Source: Granulicella sp. S156 (GTDB lineage: Bacteria > Acidobacteriota > Terriglobia > Terriglobales > Acidobacteriaceae). Taken from it: a stretch of DNA of 64,000 nt. Of the stretch, positions 54,502 to 61,844 are shown one piece after another. Both the position numbers and the translations under genes were made by a program. Within the stretch, counting starts at the first letter, position 1. Every line of letters starts with the position of its first letter. The notes beneath the pieces are model-generated. The model did not search any database and was not told the DNA's origin. It worked only from the letters and a program-made list of their open reading frames with translations. The stretch is from NCBI RefSeq assembly GCF_009766105.1, contig NZ_LMUH01000005.1, forward strand, positions 1-64,000, in the 5' to 3' direction.

Positions 54502-55926
54502 CTATCCCAGCGTCTCCATCAGCTTATTCACCGTGCGGTTCAGGTCCTTATCGTTCCTGCGCTGCTCGTCGATCTTGGCGATGGAGTGCATGACCGTCGT
54601 ATGGTGCTTGCCGCCGAACTGGCGACCGATCTCCGGGAGCGAGGCTTCGGTCATCTGCTTGGCCAGGTACATGGCAATCTGCCGCGGCACCACGATCTGC
54701 CGCGAGTTGTTCTTCTGCTTCAGCTCGGCGACGCGCATGCCGAAGTTTTCAGCAACGGCACGTTGAATCGCCTCAATCGTGATCTTCCGCACCTGCGTAT
54801 CGATGAACTGCTTCAAGCACTGCTGTGCGGTGGGCAGTGTGATCTCCACGCCATGCAGCGAGCACCACGCAATCAAACGCACCAGCGCGCCTTCCAGCTC
54901 GCGCACGTTGGTCCGCACGTTGCCGGCGATGAACAAAGCCACATCCATCGGCAGTACCGTCTGCTCCAGCTCTGCCTTCTTCTGCAGGATGGCAACCTTC
55001 GTCTCCAGATCGGGTGGCTGGATATCGACCACCAGGCCCCACTCGAAGCGCGAACGCAGACGGTCTTCAAAGTCCGCCAGCTCTTTCGGAGGGCGGTCCG
55101 AAGCAATCACAATCTGCTTCATGGACTCATGCAGCGCATTGAAGGTATGGAAGAACTCCTCCTGTGTGCGCTCCTTGCCGGCCAGGAACTGAATGTCATC
55201 GATGAGCAGGACATCCACGGTGCGGAACTTGTCGCGGAAGCCGGTCATCTTGTCGTAACGGACGGAGTTGATCATCTCGTTGGTGAACTTCTCACCCGAG
55301 ACATAACTGATCGCCGCATGGGGCTGGCGGAGCTTCACCTGGTGCCCGATGGCCTGCATCAGGTGCGTCTTGCCCATACCTACGCCACCGTACACAAACA
55401 GCGGGTTGTAGGCCTTGGAGGGGCGCTCCGCGACGGCCTGTGCGGCGGCGTGGGCAAACTGGTTGCCGCTGCCAATGACGAAGCTGTCGAACTGATAGCG
55501 CGGGTTGAGCTGCGCGGCGGTGTTCCAGTCGAAACGTGACTGCTCCGGCCCGACGCCGTTGCCGGTGGGGGCACCGCTGCGCAGGCTGCGCGGGGCATTC
55601 AGGCTGTGGCTGGGCTGCGGTGCGAATCCGCCATCTTCGCGCAGGCGCGTAGCGTTGGGGTCGGGTGGGGGAACCTGAAAGATAACCTGGTCGAGTTCCA
55701 GACCGAGGTTGTCGACAGCCTCGCTGATGAGATCCGCGTAGCGGTCGCCAACATGTTCAAACTCAGCAGAAGGGATGCGCACAAACAGGGTGCGGTCCGT
55801 GATGTGGGAGAAGCGCGTCGGTTTCAACCATGTTTCAAAGCTTTGCCGGTTGATCTTCTTTTCGAGCGCACCGAGAATGCGTACCCACTGATTCAAAACG
55901 GCGGCGGCAACCGGAACAAATGACAT
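54502..55926 (-). CDS. dnaA: Chromosomal replication initiator DnaA
   Basis: AAA+ initiator that opens the origin. Domain I (LNQWVRILGALEKKINRQSFETWLKPTRF), a Gly/Pro/Ser-rich linker (100-150), AAA+ domain with Walker A GGVGMGKTH near residue 185, Walker B LLIDDIQFL, and domain IV with the DNA-binding signature GGKHHTTVMHS. 474 residues is typical. GGAAGA precedes ATG 55926. It is divergent from rpmH with about 550 bp between. Confidence 0.98.
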   Translation of the reverse strand: MSFVPVAAAVLNQWVRILGALEKKINRQSFETWLKPTRFSHITDRTLFVRIPSAEFEHVGDRYADLISEAVDNLGLELDQVIFQVPPPDPNATRLREDGGFAPQPSHSLNAPRSLRSGAPTGNGVGPEQSRFDWNTAAQLNPRYQFDSFVIGSGNQFAHAAAQAVAERPSKAYNPLFVYGGVGMGKTHLMQAIGHQVKLRQPHAAISYVSGEKFTNEMINSVRYDKMTGFRDKFRTVDVLLIDDIQFLAGKERTQEEFFHTFNALHESMKQIVIASDRPPKELADFEDRLRSRFEWGLVVDIQPPDLETKVAILQKKAELEQTVLPMDVALFIAGNVRTNVRELEGALVRLIAWCSLHGVEITLPTAQQCLKQFIDTQVRKITIEAIQRAVAENFGMRVAELKQKNNSRQIVVPRQIAMYLAKQMTEASLPEIGRQFGGKHHTTVMHSIAKIDEQRRNDKDLNRTVNKLMETLG

Positions 55927-56162
55927 TTTTATCGTCTTCCTTAAAATCGTTTCGTGTTCGGCAAACCATCACAAAAAAGCACTACAAGCTCTGCAAAAAG
56001 CAAAAAGGATTGTGAGCCTCCGCAGCGCAATGCTGTGGAGGAGTGGCCAACCCATGATTGCTTTGAAGTCTTCGTCGCCAGAAGCGGCGAAGGAGTGAAA
56101 CAGAAGATTTGGCCCGGTAAAACTTATCGTGACCCCCTTCAAGGAATCACGGAACGGAGTTG

Positions 56163-56191
56163 ATAGTAGCACGCAAACGAGACGTTGCTAA
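56163..56191 (-). promoter_or_regulatory. Candidate dnaA promoter
   Basis: On the minus strand TTAGCA (-35, 56186-56191), 17-bp spacer, TACTAT (-10, 56163-56168) with an extended TGC before it. It would give a leader of about 230 nt. Confidence 0.45.
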
Positions 56192-56337
56192 CAAGAGGTG
56201 TGATGCAAATTTTGCAATAAAAGTTGAGTTGCACCAAACCTTGTGAAGAATCGACACTCACCCCCCGTGACACCCCATAGAGTTCGTCGTTACCGGTGCT
56301 TGTTCCCGGTATTAGAGAAGGCCCTCCACGAATTTCG

Positions 56338-56366
56338 TTGCCCGTTTTCCTCAGCTCCGGTATACT
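56338..56366 (+). promoter_or_regulatory. rpmH operon promoter
   Basis: TTGCCC (56338-56343), exactly 17 bp, then TATACT (56361-56366). It is the best sigma70-like promoter in the region and points to rpmH, with a leader of about 100 nt. Confidence 0.7.
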
Positions 56367-56472
56367 TAGAACTTGCTGCCGCACGTGGCTTTCTCCAAGC
56401 ACGCAGGCTCGCCGAGCGCGACCCCTCGCAGCAGCCATTCAAGTTTGAGTTTTACAGAATAGGATAACGACG

Positions 56473-56628
56473 ATGCCCAAGCGCACCTTTCAACCCAACC
56501 GCCGCCGCCGCTCCAAGGTTCACGGCTTTCTCGTCCGCATGGCCACCAAGGCTGGACAAGCTGTTCTGAACCGCCGCCGTGCCAAGGGACGTCATAAGAT
56601 CGCTGTCTCGGCCGGCTTCCGCGACTAG
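56473..56628 (+). CDS. rpmH: 50S ribosomal protein L34
   Basis: 51 residues: [43 protein letters not shown], the universal L34 pattern. AGGATAA upstream. It is too short for usual ORF cut-offs. First gene of rpmH-rnpA-yidD-yidC-khpB-like, the conserved cluster beside dnaA. Confidence 0.98.
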   Translation: MPKRTFQPNRRRRSKVHGFLVRMATKAGQAVLNRRRAKGRHKIAVSAGFRD

Positions 56629-56713
56629 TTTTTCTCCAACCCACGTTGCACATTTGCGCGCTCATGGGAGAACTCCCTGAGCGCTTTTGTGCGTTTGGAT
56701 GCAAGAGACCTTT

Positions 56714-57115
56714 ATGACTCCGGGGACCACCCACCGCCTGCGCAAACACGCCGACTACCAGCTCGTTTACAAGGCAGCGCGCAAGCAGTTTGGGAAGCAG
56801 ATCGCGTACTTCCATGCCCTGCGGCCGGCAGAGCGACGCAGCGACACGCCAGGCCCACGCATCGGGCTGACGGTCCCCAAGGCGCTGGGCAAAGCCGTCG
56901 ACCGCAACCGGATCAAGCGCCGCCTGCGCGAGGCCATACGCCATGCGCTGCCGCTGCTGAGTGCGCCGGTCGATGTGATCCTGCATCCGAAGCGCAGCGT
57001 CATTGAGGCGGACTTCGCAAACCTGGAGCGTGAGGTGGCCGTGATCTTCCGCTCCGTGCAGGCCGCCTCCGAACGTGTCCTCGAAAAAGCTGCGAGCGGG
57101 ACGAGAGCACGATGA
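56714..57115 (+). CDS. rnpA: Ribonuclease P protein component
   Basis: Protein cofactor of RNase P for tRNA 5' processing. Start at 56714 (MTPGTTHRLRKHADYQ) matches the family; ATG 56699 is possible. Motifs: RLRKHADYQLVYKAARKQ, PRIGLTVPKALGKAVDRNRIKRRLREAIR (the RNR box), VDVILHPKRSV. 133 residues. Its end overlaps the yidD start by 4 bp (ATGA). Confidence 0.95.
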   Translation: MTPGTTHRLRKHADYQLVYKAARKQFGKQIAYFHALRPAERRSDTPGPRIGLTVPKALGKAVDRNRIKRRLREAIRHALPLLSAPVDVILHPKRSVIEADFANLEREVAVIFRSVQAASERVLEKAASGTRAR

Positions 57116-57363
57116 GTGAAGAGGCCCAGCAGGGTTCCGGTCGCGAGCGCATCGCTGCAGGGCTGCTGGCGTTCTACAAGCGCATCGTCTCCCCAATGCT
57201 GCATGTCTTCTCTGTCGGCCAATGCAAATACCTGCCCACCTGCAGCGAGTACGCCTATGTTGCCGTAGTGCGACATGGGTGGATGCGCGGAAGCTGGCTA
57301 GCCGTGCGCAGGCTCGCACGTTGCCATCCCTTCAGCAAAGGTGGATTGGATTCTGTGCCGTAG
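57112..57363 (+). CDS. yidD: Membrane protein insertion efficiency factor YidD
   Basis: 83 residues with LLAFYKRIVSPML, CKYLPTCSEYAYVAV and RLARCHPFSKGGLDSVP, the complete YidD signature. Peripheral inner-membrane protein that helps YidC. Coupled to rnpA by a 4-bp overlap. Confidence 0.96.
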   Translation: MSEEAQQGSGRERIAAGLLAFYKRIVSPMLHVFSVGQCKYLPTCSEYAYVAVVRHGWMRGSWLAVRRLARCHPFSKGGLDSVP

Positions 57364-57488
57364 GCTGCCGTCGTTGCTGTTGTCTGTAACACCTTTGCAA
57401 TCATCCCTCCGTGTTGCGCAATCACCATTTATCATGGGAACTGCGGATTTTGCGCCTTTCTCGCAGCCGCCAAGAATAGGAAACCCCT

Positions 57489-59300
57489 TTGCCAGAGTTT
57501 CGTAATCCCAATCAGGGCGGTGGCGGAAGCCAGGACAACCGCTCGTTCCTGGTCATGCTGCTCGTCATGTTCGGCGTCATCTTCGGTCTGCAGTACTGGC
57601 GCGCCAAGCATACCCCGCCGCCTTCGCAGACGGCCTCCGTCCTTAGCCAACAAAGCACTACTCCCTCGACGACGGCTCCCGCAACCGCAGGCGCGCCTAA
57701 TGCTGCCTCCAGCGCTACTTCCACTGCCGCTGCAGTGCAGGCTGCAGGGGAGAGCTCGACGATCGTCGAGAACGAGCTCTATCGCATCACCTTCTCCAAC
57801 CGCGGAGCACAGGTTACTTCCTGGATTCTGAAGGGCTTCAAGGACAATGCAGGCCACCCGCTGGATCTTGTGCATGAGGTAGCGGCGAAGCAGTTCGGCT
57901 ATCCCCTCTCGCTCTATACCTACGACGAGAACCTGACGGAGAGCCTCGCACAGGCGCTCTATGTGCCTTCTGCGACGGGCACGCTCCAGGCGCCTGCAAG
58001 CCTCAGCTTCGACTACTCTGCCGGCAACATCACCGTGCATAAGACATTCTCGTTTGGCGCCGACTATGTCGTCCATGCCGATGCGGTCCTGCTGCGAGAC
58101 GGTGCACCGATCAGTGCCCTGCTCTCCTGGCCCTCCGGTCTTGGAGACATGGAGACCCCGCAGGCCTACGGCAGCGAGCAGATCGACACCAGCACCGATG
58201 GCAAGGATCAACATCTCGCCTTCAAGAACATCTCCGGTGGCGCGACTCTCAAGCAGCCGTTCGACTTCGCAGGCCTCAGCGATCAGTACTTCGCTGCAGT
58301 CTTTATGCCGGACCATCCGCAGGACGCGATGCTGGTAACACTGCACAAACAGATCGACGTGAACAAGGTTTCGCGCATGCCGGGCTTCTCCAAGGGCACA
58401 GCGCCGGCTCCGGTGCTCGGCGCAGCGATCGGCAGCCTGGCAGGCCACGACAGCGTGCGGCTCTTCGTTGGGCCTAAGTCCATCAAGGTACTCAAGAGCA
58501 TCAAGACGGCCAACGGCAGCACGCTGGAAACGCTGCTGGACTTCGGCTTCTGGGGGCCGGTCGGCAAGGTGCTCTTCCTCGGCCTGCAGGCGGTCCACTC
58601 CGTACTTCCGCACTCCGTGGAGGCAGTCCACAACTACTCGTGGGGATGGGCGATCGTTATCTTCACCATCTTCATCAACCTGCTGCTGCTACCGCTACGC
58701 GTGCAGGGTATGCGGTCGATGCTGAAGATGCAGCGCATCCAGCCGCAGATCGACGCGATCAAGGCGAAGTACAAGAACCCCAAGGCCACCGATCCCAAGA
58801 TGGCCGATATGAACGCCGAGATCATGAAGACGCAGAAGGAAAACGGCGTCAGCATGTTCGGTGGTTGTATTCCGTCGTTGATCCAGTTGCCGCTGCTCTT
58901 TGCCTTCTTCACCATGATGACGCGCGTGGTCGAGTTGCGGCAGGCGCACTGGTACTGGCTGCCGGATCTCTCGTCGGCCGATCCGTATCACATCCTTCCG
59001 ATCCTGATGGTCATCACGTCGTTCCTGGCGCAGTACTTCACGCCGTCGCCGGGTGTGGACCCTCAGCAGCAGAAGATGATGGCCTTCATGATGCCGGTGT
59101 TCTCCGGCTACATGACGTGGCAGTACGCGTCGGGTCTGGCGCTGTACTGGAACATCGGCAACATCATCATGATCCTGCAGCAGCAGGTGATGAACCGTAC
59201 CTCGCTGGGACGCGAGATGCGGGAGATCGCCGCCAAACGCTCTCGTAAAGCTGCCGCCGCCAAGGTTGGCGGAGCGAGGACCATCCAGGGTCGCCGCTAG
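57489..59300 (+). CDS. yidC: Membrane protein insertase YidC
   Basis: TTG start at 57489 with AGGAAA upstream. N-terminal membrane helix (SFLVMLLVMFGVIFGLQYW), a Ser/Thr/Ala linker, the large periplasmic P1 domain (about 85-330), then the conserved insertase core (NYSWGWAIVIFTIFINLLLLPLRVQGMRSMLKMQRIQPQIDAIK) with further helices (GGCIPSLIQLPLLFAFFTM, ILPILMVITSFLAQYF). 603 residues, Gram-negative type. C-terminal tail is basic. Confidence 0.97.
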   Translation: MPEFRNPNQGGGGSQDNRSFLVMLLVMFGVIFGLQYWRAKHTPPPSQTASVLSQQSTTPSTTAPATAGAPNAASSATSTAAAVQAAGESSTIVENELYRITFSNRGAQVTSWILKGFKDNAGHPLDLVHEVAAKQFGYPLSLYTYDENLTESLAQALYVPSATGTLQAPASLSFDYSAGNITVHKTFSFGADYVVHADAVLLRDGAPISALLSWPSGLGDMETPQAYGSEQIDTSTDGKDQHLAFKNISGGATLKQPFDFAGLSDQYFAAVFMPDHPQDAMLVTLHKQIDVNKVSRMPGFSKGTAPAPVLGAAIGSLAGHDSVRLFVGPKSIKVLKSIKTANGSTLETLLDFGFWGPVGKVLFLGLQAVHSVLPHSVEAVHNYSWGWAIVIFTIFINLLLLPLRVQGMRSMLKMQRIQPQIDAIKAKYKNPKATDPKMADMNAEIMKTQKENGVSMFGGCIPSLIQLPLLFAFFTMMTRVVELRQAHWYWLPDLSSADPYHILPILMVITSFLAQYFTPSPGVDPQQQKMMAFMMPVFSGYMTWQYASGLALYWNIGNIIMILQQQVMNRTSLGREMREIAAKRSRKAAAAKVGGARTIQGRR

Positions 59301-59321
59301 ATTCGAAATAGAAAGTACTCT

Positions 59322-59372
59322 GGTGCCCCATCCTGCCGCGCAGAAAGCGCGTGTCAGGATGGGGCACTTTTG
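59322..59372 (+). repeat. REP-like palindrome, family A copy 7, doubling as yidC terminator
   Basis: GGTGCCCCATCCTG ... CAGGATGGGGCAC with a CGCGC-rich loop, followed by TTTTG. It sits 21 bp after the yidC stop, so it probably ends or attenuates the transcript. Confidence 0.7.
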
Positions 59373-59510
59373 TATTTGCGGTGGTCTTCGTGTCTACGCC
59401 TCTCCTTTAAAAGGCCGTGCGCGATACGATAAGGACTGGCAAGATGCGCGCCTTGCTATCGCACGGCTCTGTAAGGCATAGTTTTCAAGGGACCGAAGGA
59501 TAAAGAAGAG

Positions 59511-60101
59511 ATGGAAGACTTACAGCAGGCCGCCGAAAAGGTAGCCTCCCTCATGCGGCTACTGACAACCACCGGCGGGCTCCGCCTTAAGTTTCGTATT
59601 ACGGCAGGTGCGGGCGCAGCCGACCCTGACGGGTTCGAACGTCGCGACATCTATGTCGAGTGCAAGGGTCCCGATGCGGATCTGCTGACCGAACGCGATG
59701 GCGAACTCCTGCGCTCGCTCGAACACATCGCGGCGAAGATTCTGCAACTGGAACCTGAAGATCACGACCGCGTCTCGTTCGACGCCGATGGCTTCAAAGC
59801 CGAACGCGCTCAGAGTTTACGCGAGGCCGCGGAGCGGGCTATTGATCAAGTTGAGGACACCGACCAGCCCTACAACTTTCCTCCGATGAGCTCTCGCGAG
59901 CGACGCATGTTGCATCTGTTCCTGCGCGACTCCGGCCTGCAGACGGCCAGCAGCGGCGAAGGGCCGCGGCGCTTTGTCGTGCTTTACCCCGAGGGCTATC
60001 GCATTCCACAGGAACGGCCCAGCTATGGTGGCCGCGGTCGCGGCAGGGGTCCTTCTCGTGGCCCACGTCGTGATGGTGGCGGTGGCCGCGGGCGGTATTA
60101 G
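59511..60101 (+). CDS. KhpB/Jag-like RNA-binding protein (KH-R3H)
   Basis: 196 residues. N-terminal KH-like half (LRLKFRITAGAGA, RRDIYVECKGPDADLLTERDGELLRSLEHIAAKIL) and R3H domain (FPPMSSRERRMLHLFLRDSGLQTASSGEGPRRFVVLYP). A C-terminal Gly/Arg tail (GGRGRGRGPSRGPRR) replaces the Jag_N domain seen in longer homologues. Binds RNA; role in translation or cell-envelope regulation is inferred. Position after yidC is the conserved jag place. Confidence 0.9.
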   Translation: MEDLQQAAEKVASLMRLLTTTGGLRLKFRITAGAGAADPDGFERRDIYVECKGPDADLLTERDGELLRSLEHIAAKILQLEPEDHDRVSFDADGFKAERAQSLREAAERAIDQVEDTDQPYNFPPMSSRERRMLHLFLRDSGLQTASSGEGPRRFVVLYPEGYRIPQERPSYGGRGRGRGPSRGPRRDGGGGRGRY

Positions 60102-60143
60102 CGACACGAGTGTTTTCCCCTTTGTCGATATTCCACTAATAGC

Positions 60144-60340
60144 GTCATCTCGACCGGAGCATGACGGTTCTATGTCATGCGAAGCGGAGAGACCCCTAGC
60201 TGCAGAGCGTGATGCAAATGTTTGTGGCGCGCTTTGCGTCAAGAGACCCCTGTATTTTGCTTGGAGTGGCATTGCTGCTCCAAGCGAAATACAGGGGTCT
60301 CTCCACTACGGCGCAAAAGCGCGCCTCCGGTTGAGATGAC
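60144..60340. repeat. 197-bp composite MITE-like element, family B copy 4
   Basis: Terminal inverted repeats GTCATCTCGACCGGAG (60144-60159) and CTCCGGTTGAGATGAC (60325-60340). Inside lie a family C unit (60200-60245) and a near-perfect hairpin AGACCCCTGTATTTTGCTTGGAG / CTCCAAGCGAAATACAGGGGTCT. No coding capacity. It occupies most of the gap between the KhpB-like and oxidoreductase genes. Confidence 0.85.
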
Positions 60341-60364
60341 AAAGTTATTGGTGCTACAGATGCC

Positions 60365-61273
60365 CTACGCCAGTAGCACAATCTTCCCCAGGCCGCCCTT
60401 CTCTGCTGCTGCATGAGCGTCCGCTGCATCGGCCAGCGGGAGCATACGATCGATCGGCAGCACGAGCTTGCCATCGCGAATGACCTCCGCATAATGCACG
60501 ATGGTCTTCGCATCCGGATGTGAGCTGAAGGCATTGACCTCGACCGTCGGGTGTAGCGCTGCGTTGCTTACAGGACCAACGGTGCTGCCAAAGGCGCCGC
60601 CCGGCTTGACCTTGGCAATCAACTTTGTCGCAAGCGCGCCGCCCAGAGTATCGGCGATGGCATCCACGATGCCAAGTTTGTCCAGTTCATCGTCATCGCT
60701 GACGTCGATAGCTATAGTCGCTCCGAGCGAGAGTGCCTCTTCGATCTGCTTCTTGCGTACGCCAGCGATGACCTTCGCCCCAATCTCGAGCGCGCAGAAC
60801 AAGGCCACACGCCCCACACTGCCCAGTGCGCCGGTGAGCAGGACGGTCTGGCCCGACTGTAGCTTCGCTGCTTCGCGGATGAGTTGATCCCCGGTCGTGG
60901 TAACGACCGCAAGCGCTCCGGCAGTCGTCATCTCGACGCCTTCCGGTACCTTCGCCAACTCGTCGGCTTTGATGACGGCCAACTCGGCATAGGCCGCACC
61001 CGTGCGCCCAAAAACGCGGTCGCCTACGGCAAACTTCGTAACATCCTCGCCCACCTCGCGTACGACACCCGAAAAGTCGTAGCCAAGGATGACAGGAAGT
61101 TGCAAGGGCATGTACTCCTTCATCGCACCCGAGCGCAGCTTCCAGTCGATGGGATTGAGCCCTGCAGCCGCAACCCGTACCAATACCTCACCCTTGCCTG
61201 GTTGCGGGTCGGTAAAGTCCTCATACTTTAGCTTGGATGGTCCACCATACTCATGCAGAACAACTGCCTTCAT
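60365..61273 (-). CDS. NADPH:quinone oxidoreductase-like MDR protein
   Basis: Zinc-independent medium-chain dehydrogenase/reductase. N-terminal GroES-like part (MKAVVLHEYGGPSKLKYEDF, VAAAGLNPIDWKLRSG, LGYDFSGVV), Rossmann part with LLTGALGSVGRVALF, and the C-terminal RMLPLADAADAHAAAEKGGLGKIVL. The structural and catalytic zinc Cys residues of alcohol dehydrogenases are missing, favouring a quinone or enone reductase. 302 residues. Confidence 0.92.
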   Translation of the reverse strand: MKAVVLHEYGGPSKLKYEDFTDPQPGKGEVLVRVAAAGLNPIDWKLRSGAMKEYMPLQLPVILGYDFSGVVREVGEDVTKFAVGDRVFGRTGAAYAELAVIKADELAKVPEGVEMTTAGALAVVTTTGDQLIREAAKLQSGQTVLLTGALGSVGRVALFCALEIGAKVIAGVRKKQIEEALSLGATIAIDVSDDDELDKLGIVDAIADTLGGALATKLIAKVKPGGAFGSTVGPVSNAALHPTVEVNAFSSHPDAKTIVHYAEVIRDGKLVLPIDRMLPLADAADAHAAAEKGGLGKIVLLA

Positions 61274-61336
61274 CGCAGCACCTCTGCGGAATGAGATGCA
61301 GAGGACCGGTACTACGTCTCAGGGCTTGTGACGCAT

Positions 61337-61441
61337 TTAGATGGCGTTGCCCCGTTTCGTCGCGATGAGAGTGAGATTGTTCTCATTGACCTCATCCATA
61401 AGTTGCAGGCACTTCGCTTTGAACTCACTGGCAGCTTTCAT
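61337..61441 (-). pseudogene. Truncated Phd/YefM-type antitoxin
   Basis: 34 codons: MKAASEFKAKCLQLMDEVNENN, LIATKRGNAI, stop. This matches the first half of Phd/YefM antitoxins (MKA..FKAKC..L.DEV......ITKRGKPVA) and ends just after the TKRG turn; the toxin-binding half is missing. TAGGGT precedes the ATG, and it follows the HNH-like gene by 37 bp. No toxin gene lies downstream before the oxidoreductase, so it is probably a relic. Confidence 0.6.
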
Positions 61442-61478
61442 GACCCTAGCCTATGACCATGGTTATGAAAGCTGCAAG

Positions 61479-61832
61479 CTATACGAAATCTCGTTCTTCT
61501 TGTGCGCGTCGATGACAGGCATGGCAGACCAACTGGGTATTCTCAGCCGTATAGCCATCGATGGCGCGAAAGCGATCTAATTCTGCTCCACGTTCAGGAA
61601 GTTCGCCTTTGCATCCGGCGCAGAGGCCTCGCTGGCTCTTCCACTTCTGATCCTTCAACTTCCTTCGTTGAGTGGGAGTGCCGCGTTCGTCAAACTCTAA
61701 GCGTTTGGCGATGTACCTCTTCATCGAAAAGAGAATCTCGTCGTTACCACCAGAGGCTTCCTGAAGCTCGAGCCGAAGTTTTTCCAAGAGGGGCAAAATC
61801 TTGGCCCTTGCTTCATCAGGTAAGACTGGCAT
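61479..61832 (-). CDS. HNH-like zinc protein
   Basis: 117 residues. The C-terminal half has paired zinc ligands CAGC (about residue 71) and CHAC (about 103) around ELDRFRAIDGYTAENTQLV, the HNH nuclease layout. The usual Asp-His of the catalytic strand reads Asp-Arg here and the Asn is kept, so nuclease activity may be lost or different. N-terminal half is helical and basic. AGAGGT precedes ATG 61832, 12 bp after thrS, so it is probably co-transcribed with thrS. Confidence 0.7.
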   Translation of the reverse strand: MPVLPDEARAKILPLLEKLRLELQEASGGNDEILFSMKRYIAKRLEFDERGTPTQRRKLKDQKWKSQRGLCAGCKGELPERGAELDRFRAIDGYTAENTQLVCHACHRRAQEERDFV

Positions 61833-61844
61833 GAGACCTCTTTC

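Larger units (their letters stand above)
55927..56472. other. dnaA-rpmH intergenic region, possible origin neighbourhood
   Basis: Noncoding, with an A/T-richer patch around 56205-56230. It holds the candidate dnaA promoter (minus) and rpmH promoter (plus). In many bacteria oriC is near this junction, but I find no cluster of consensus DnaA boxes, so an origin is not claimed. Confidence 0.5.

Noticed and set aside
53700-56472. DnaA boxes and a defined oriC
   Set aside because: Scanned by eye for TTATCCACA and close variants on both strands; only isolated partial matches were found, so no origin feature is claimed.
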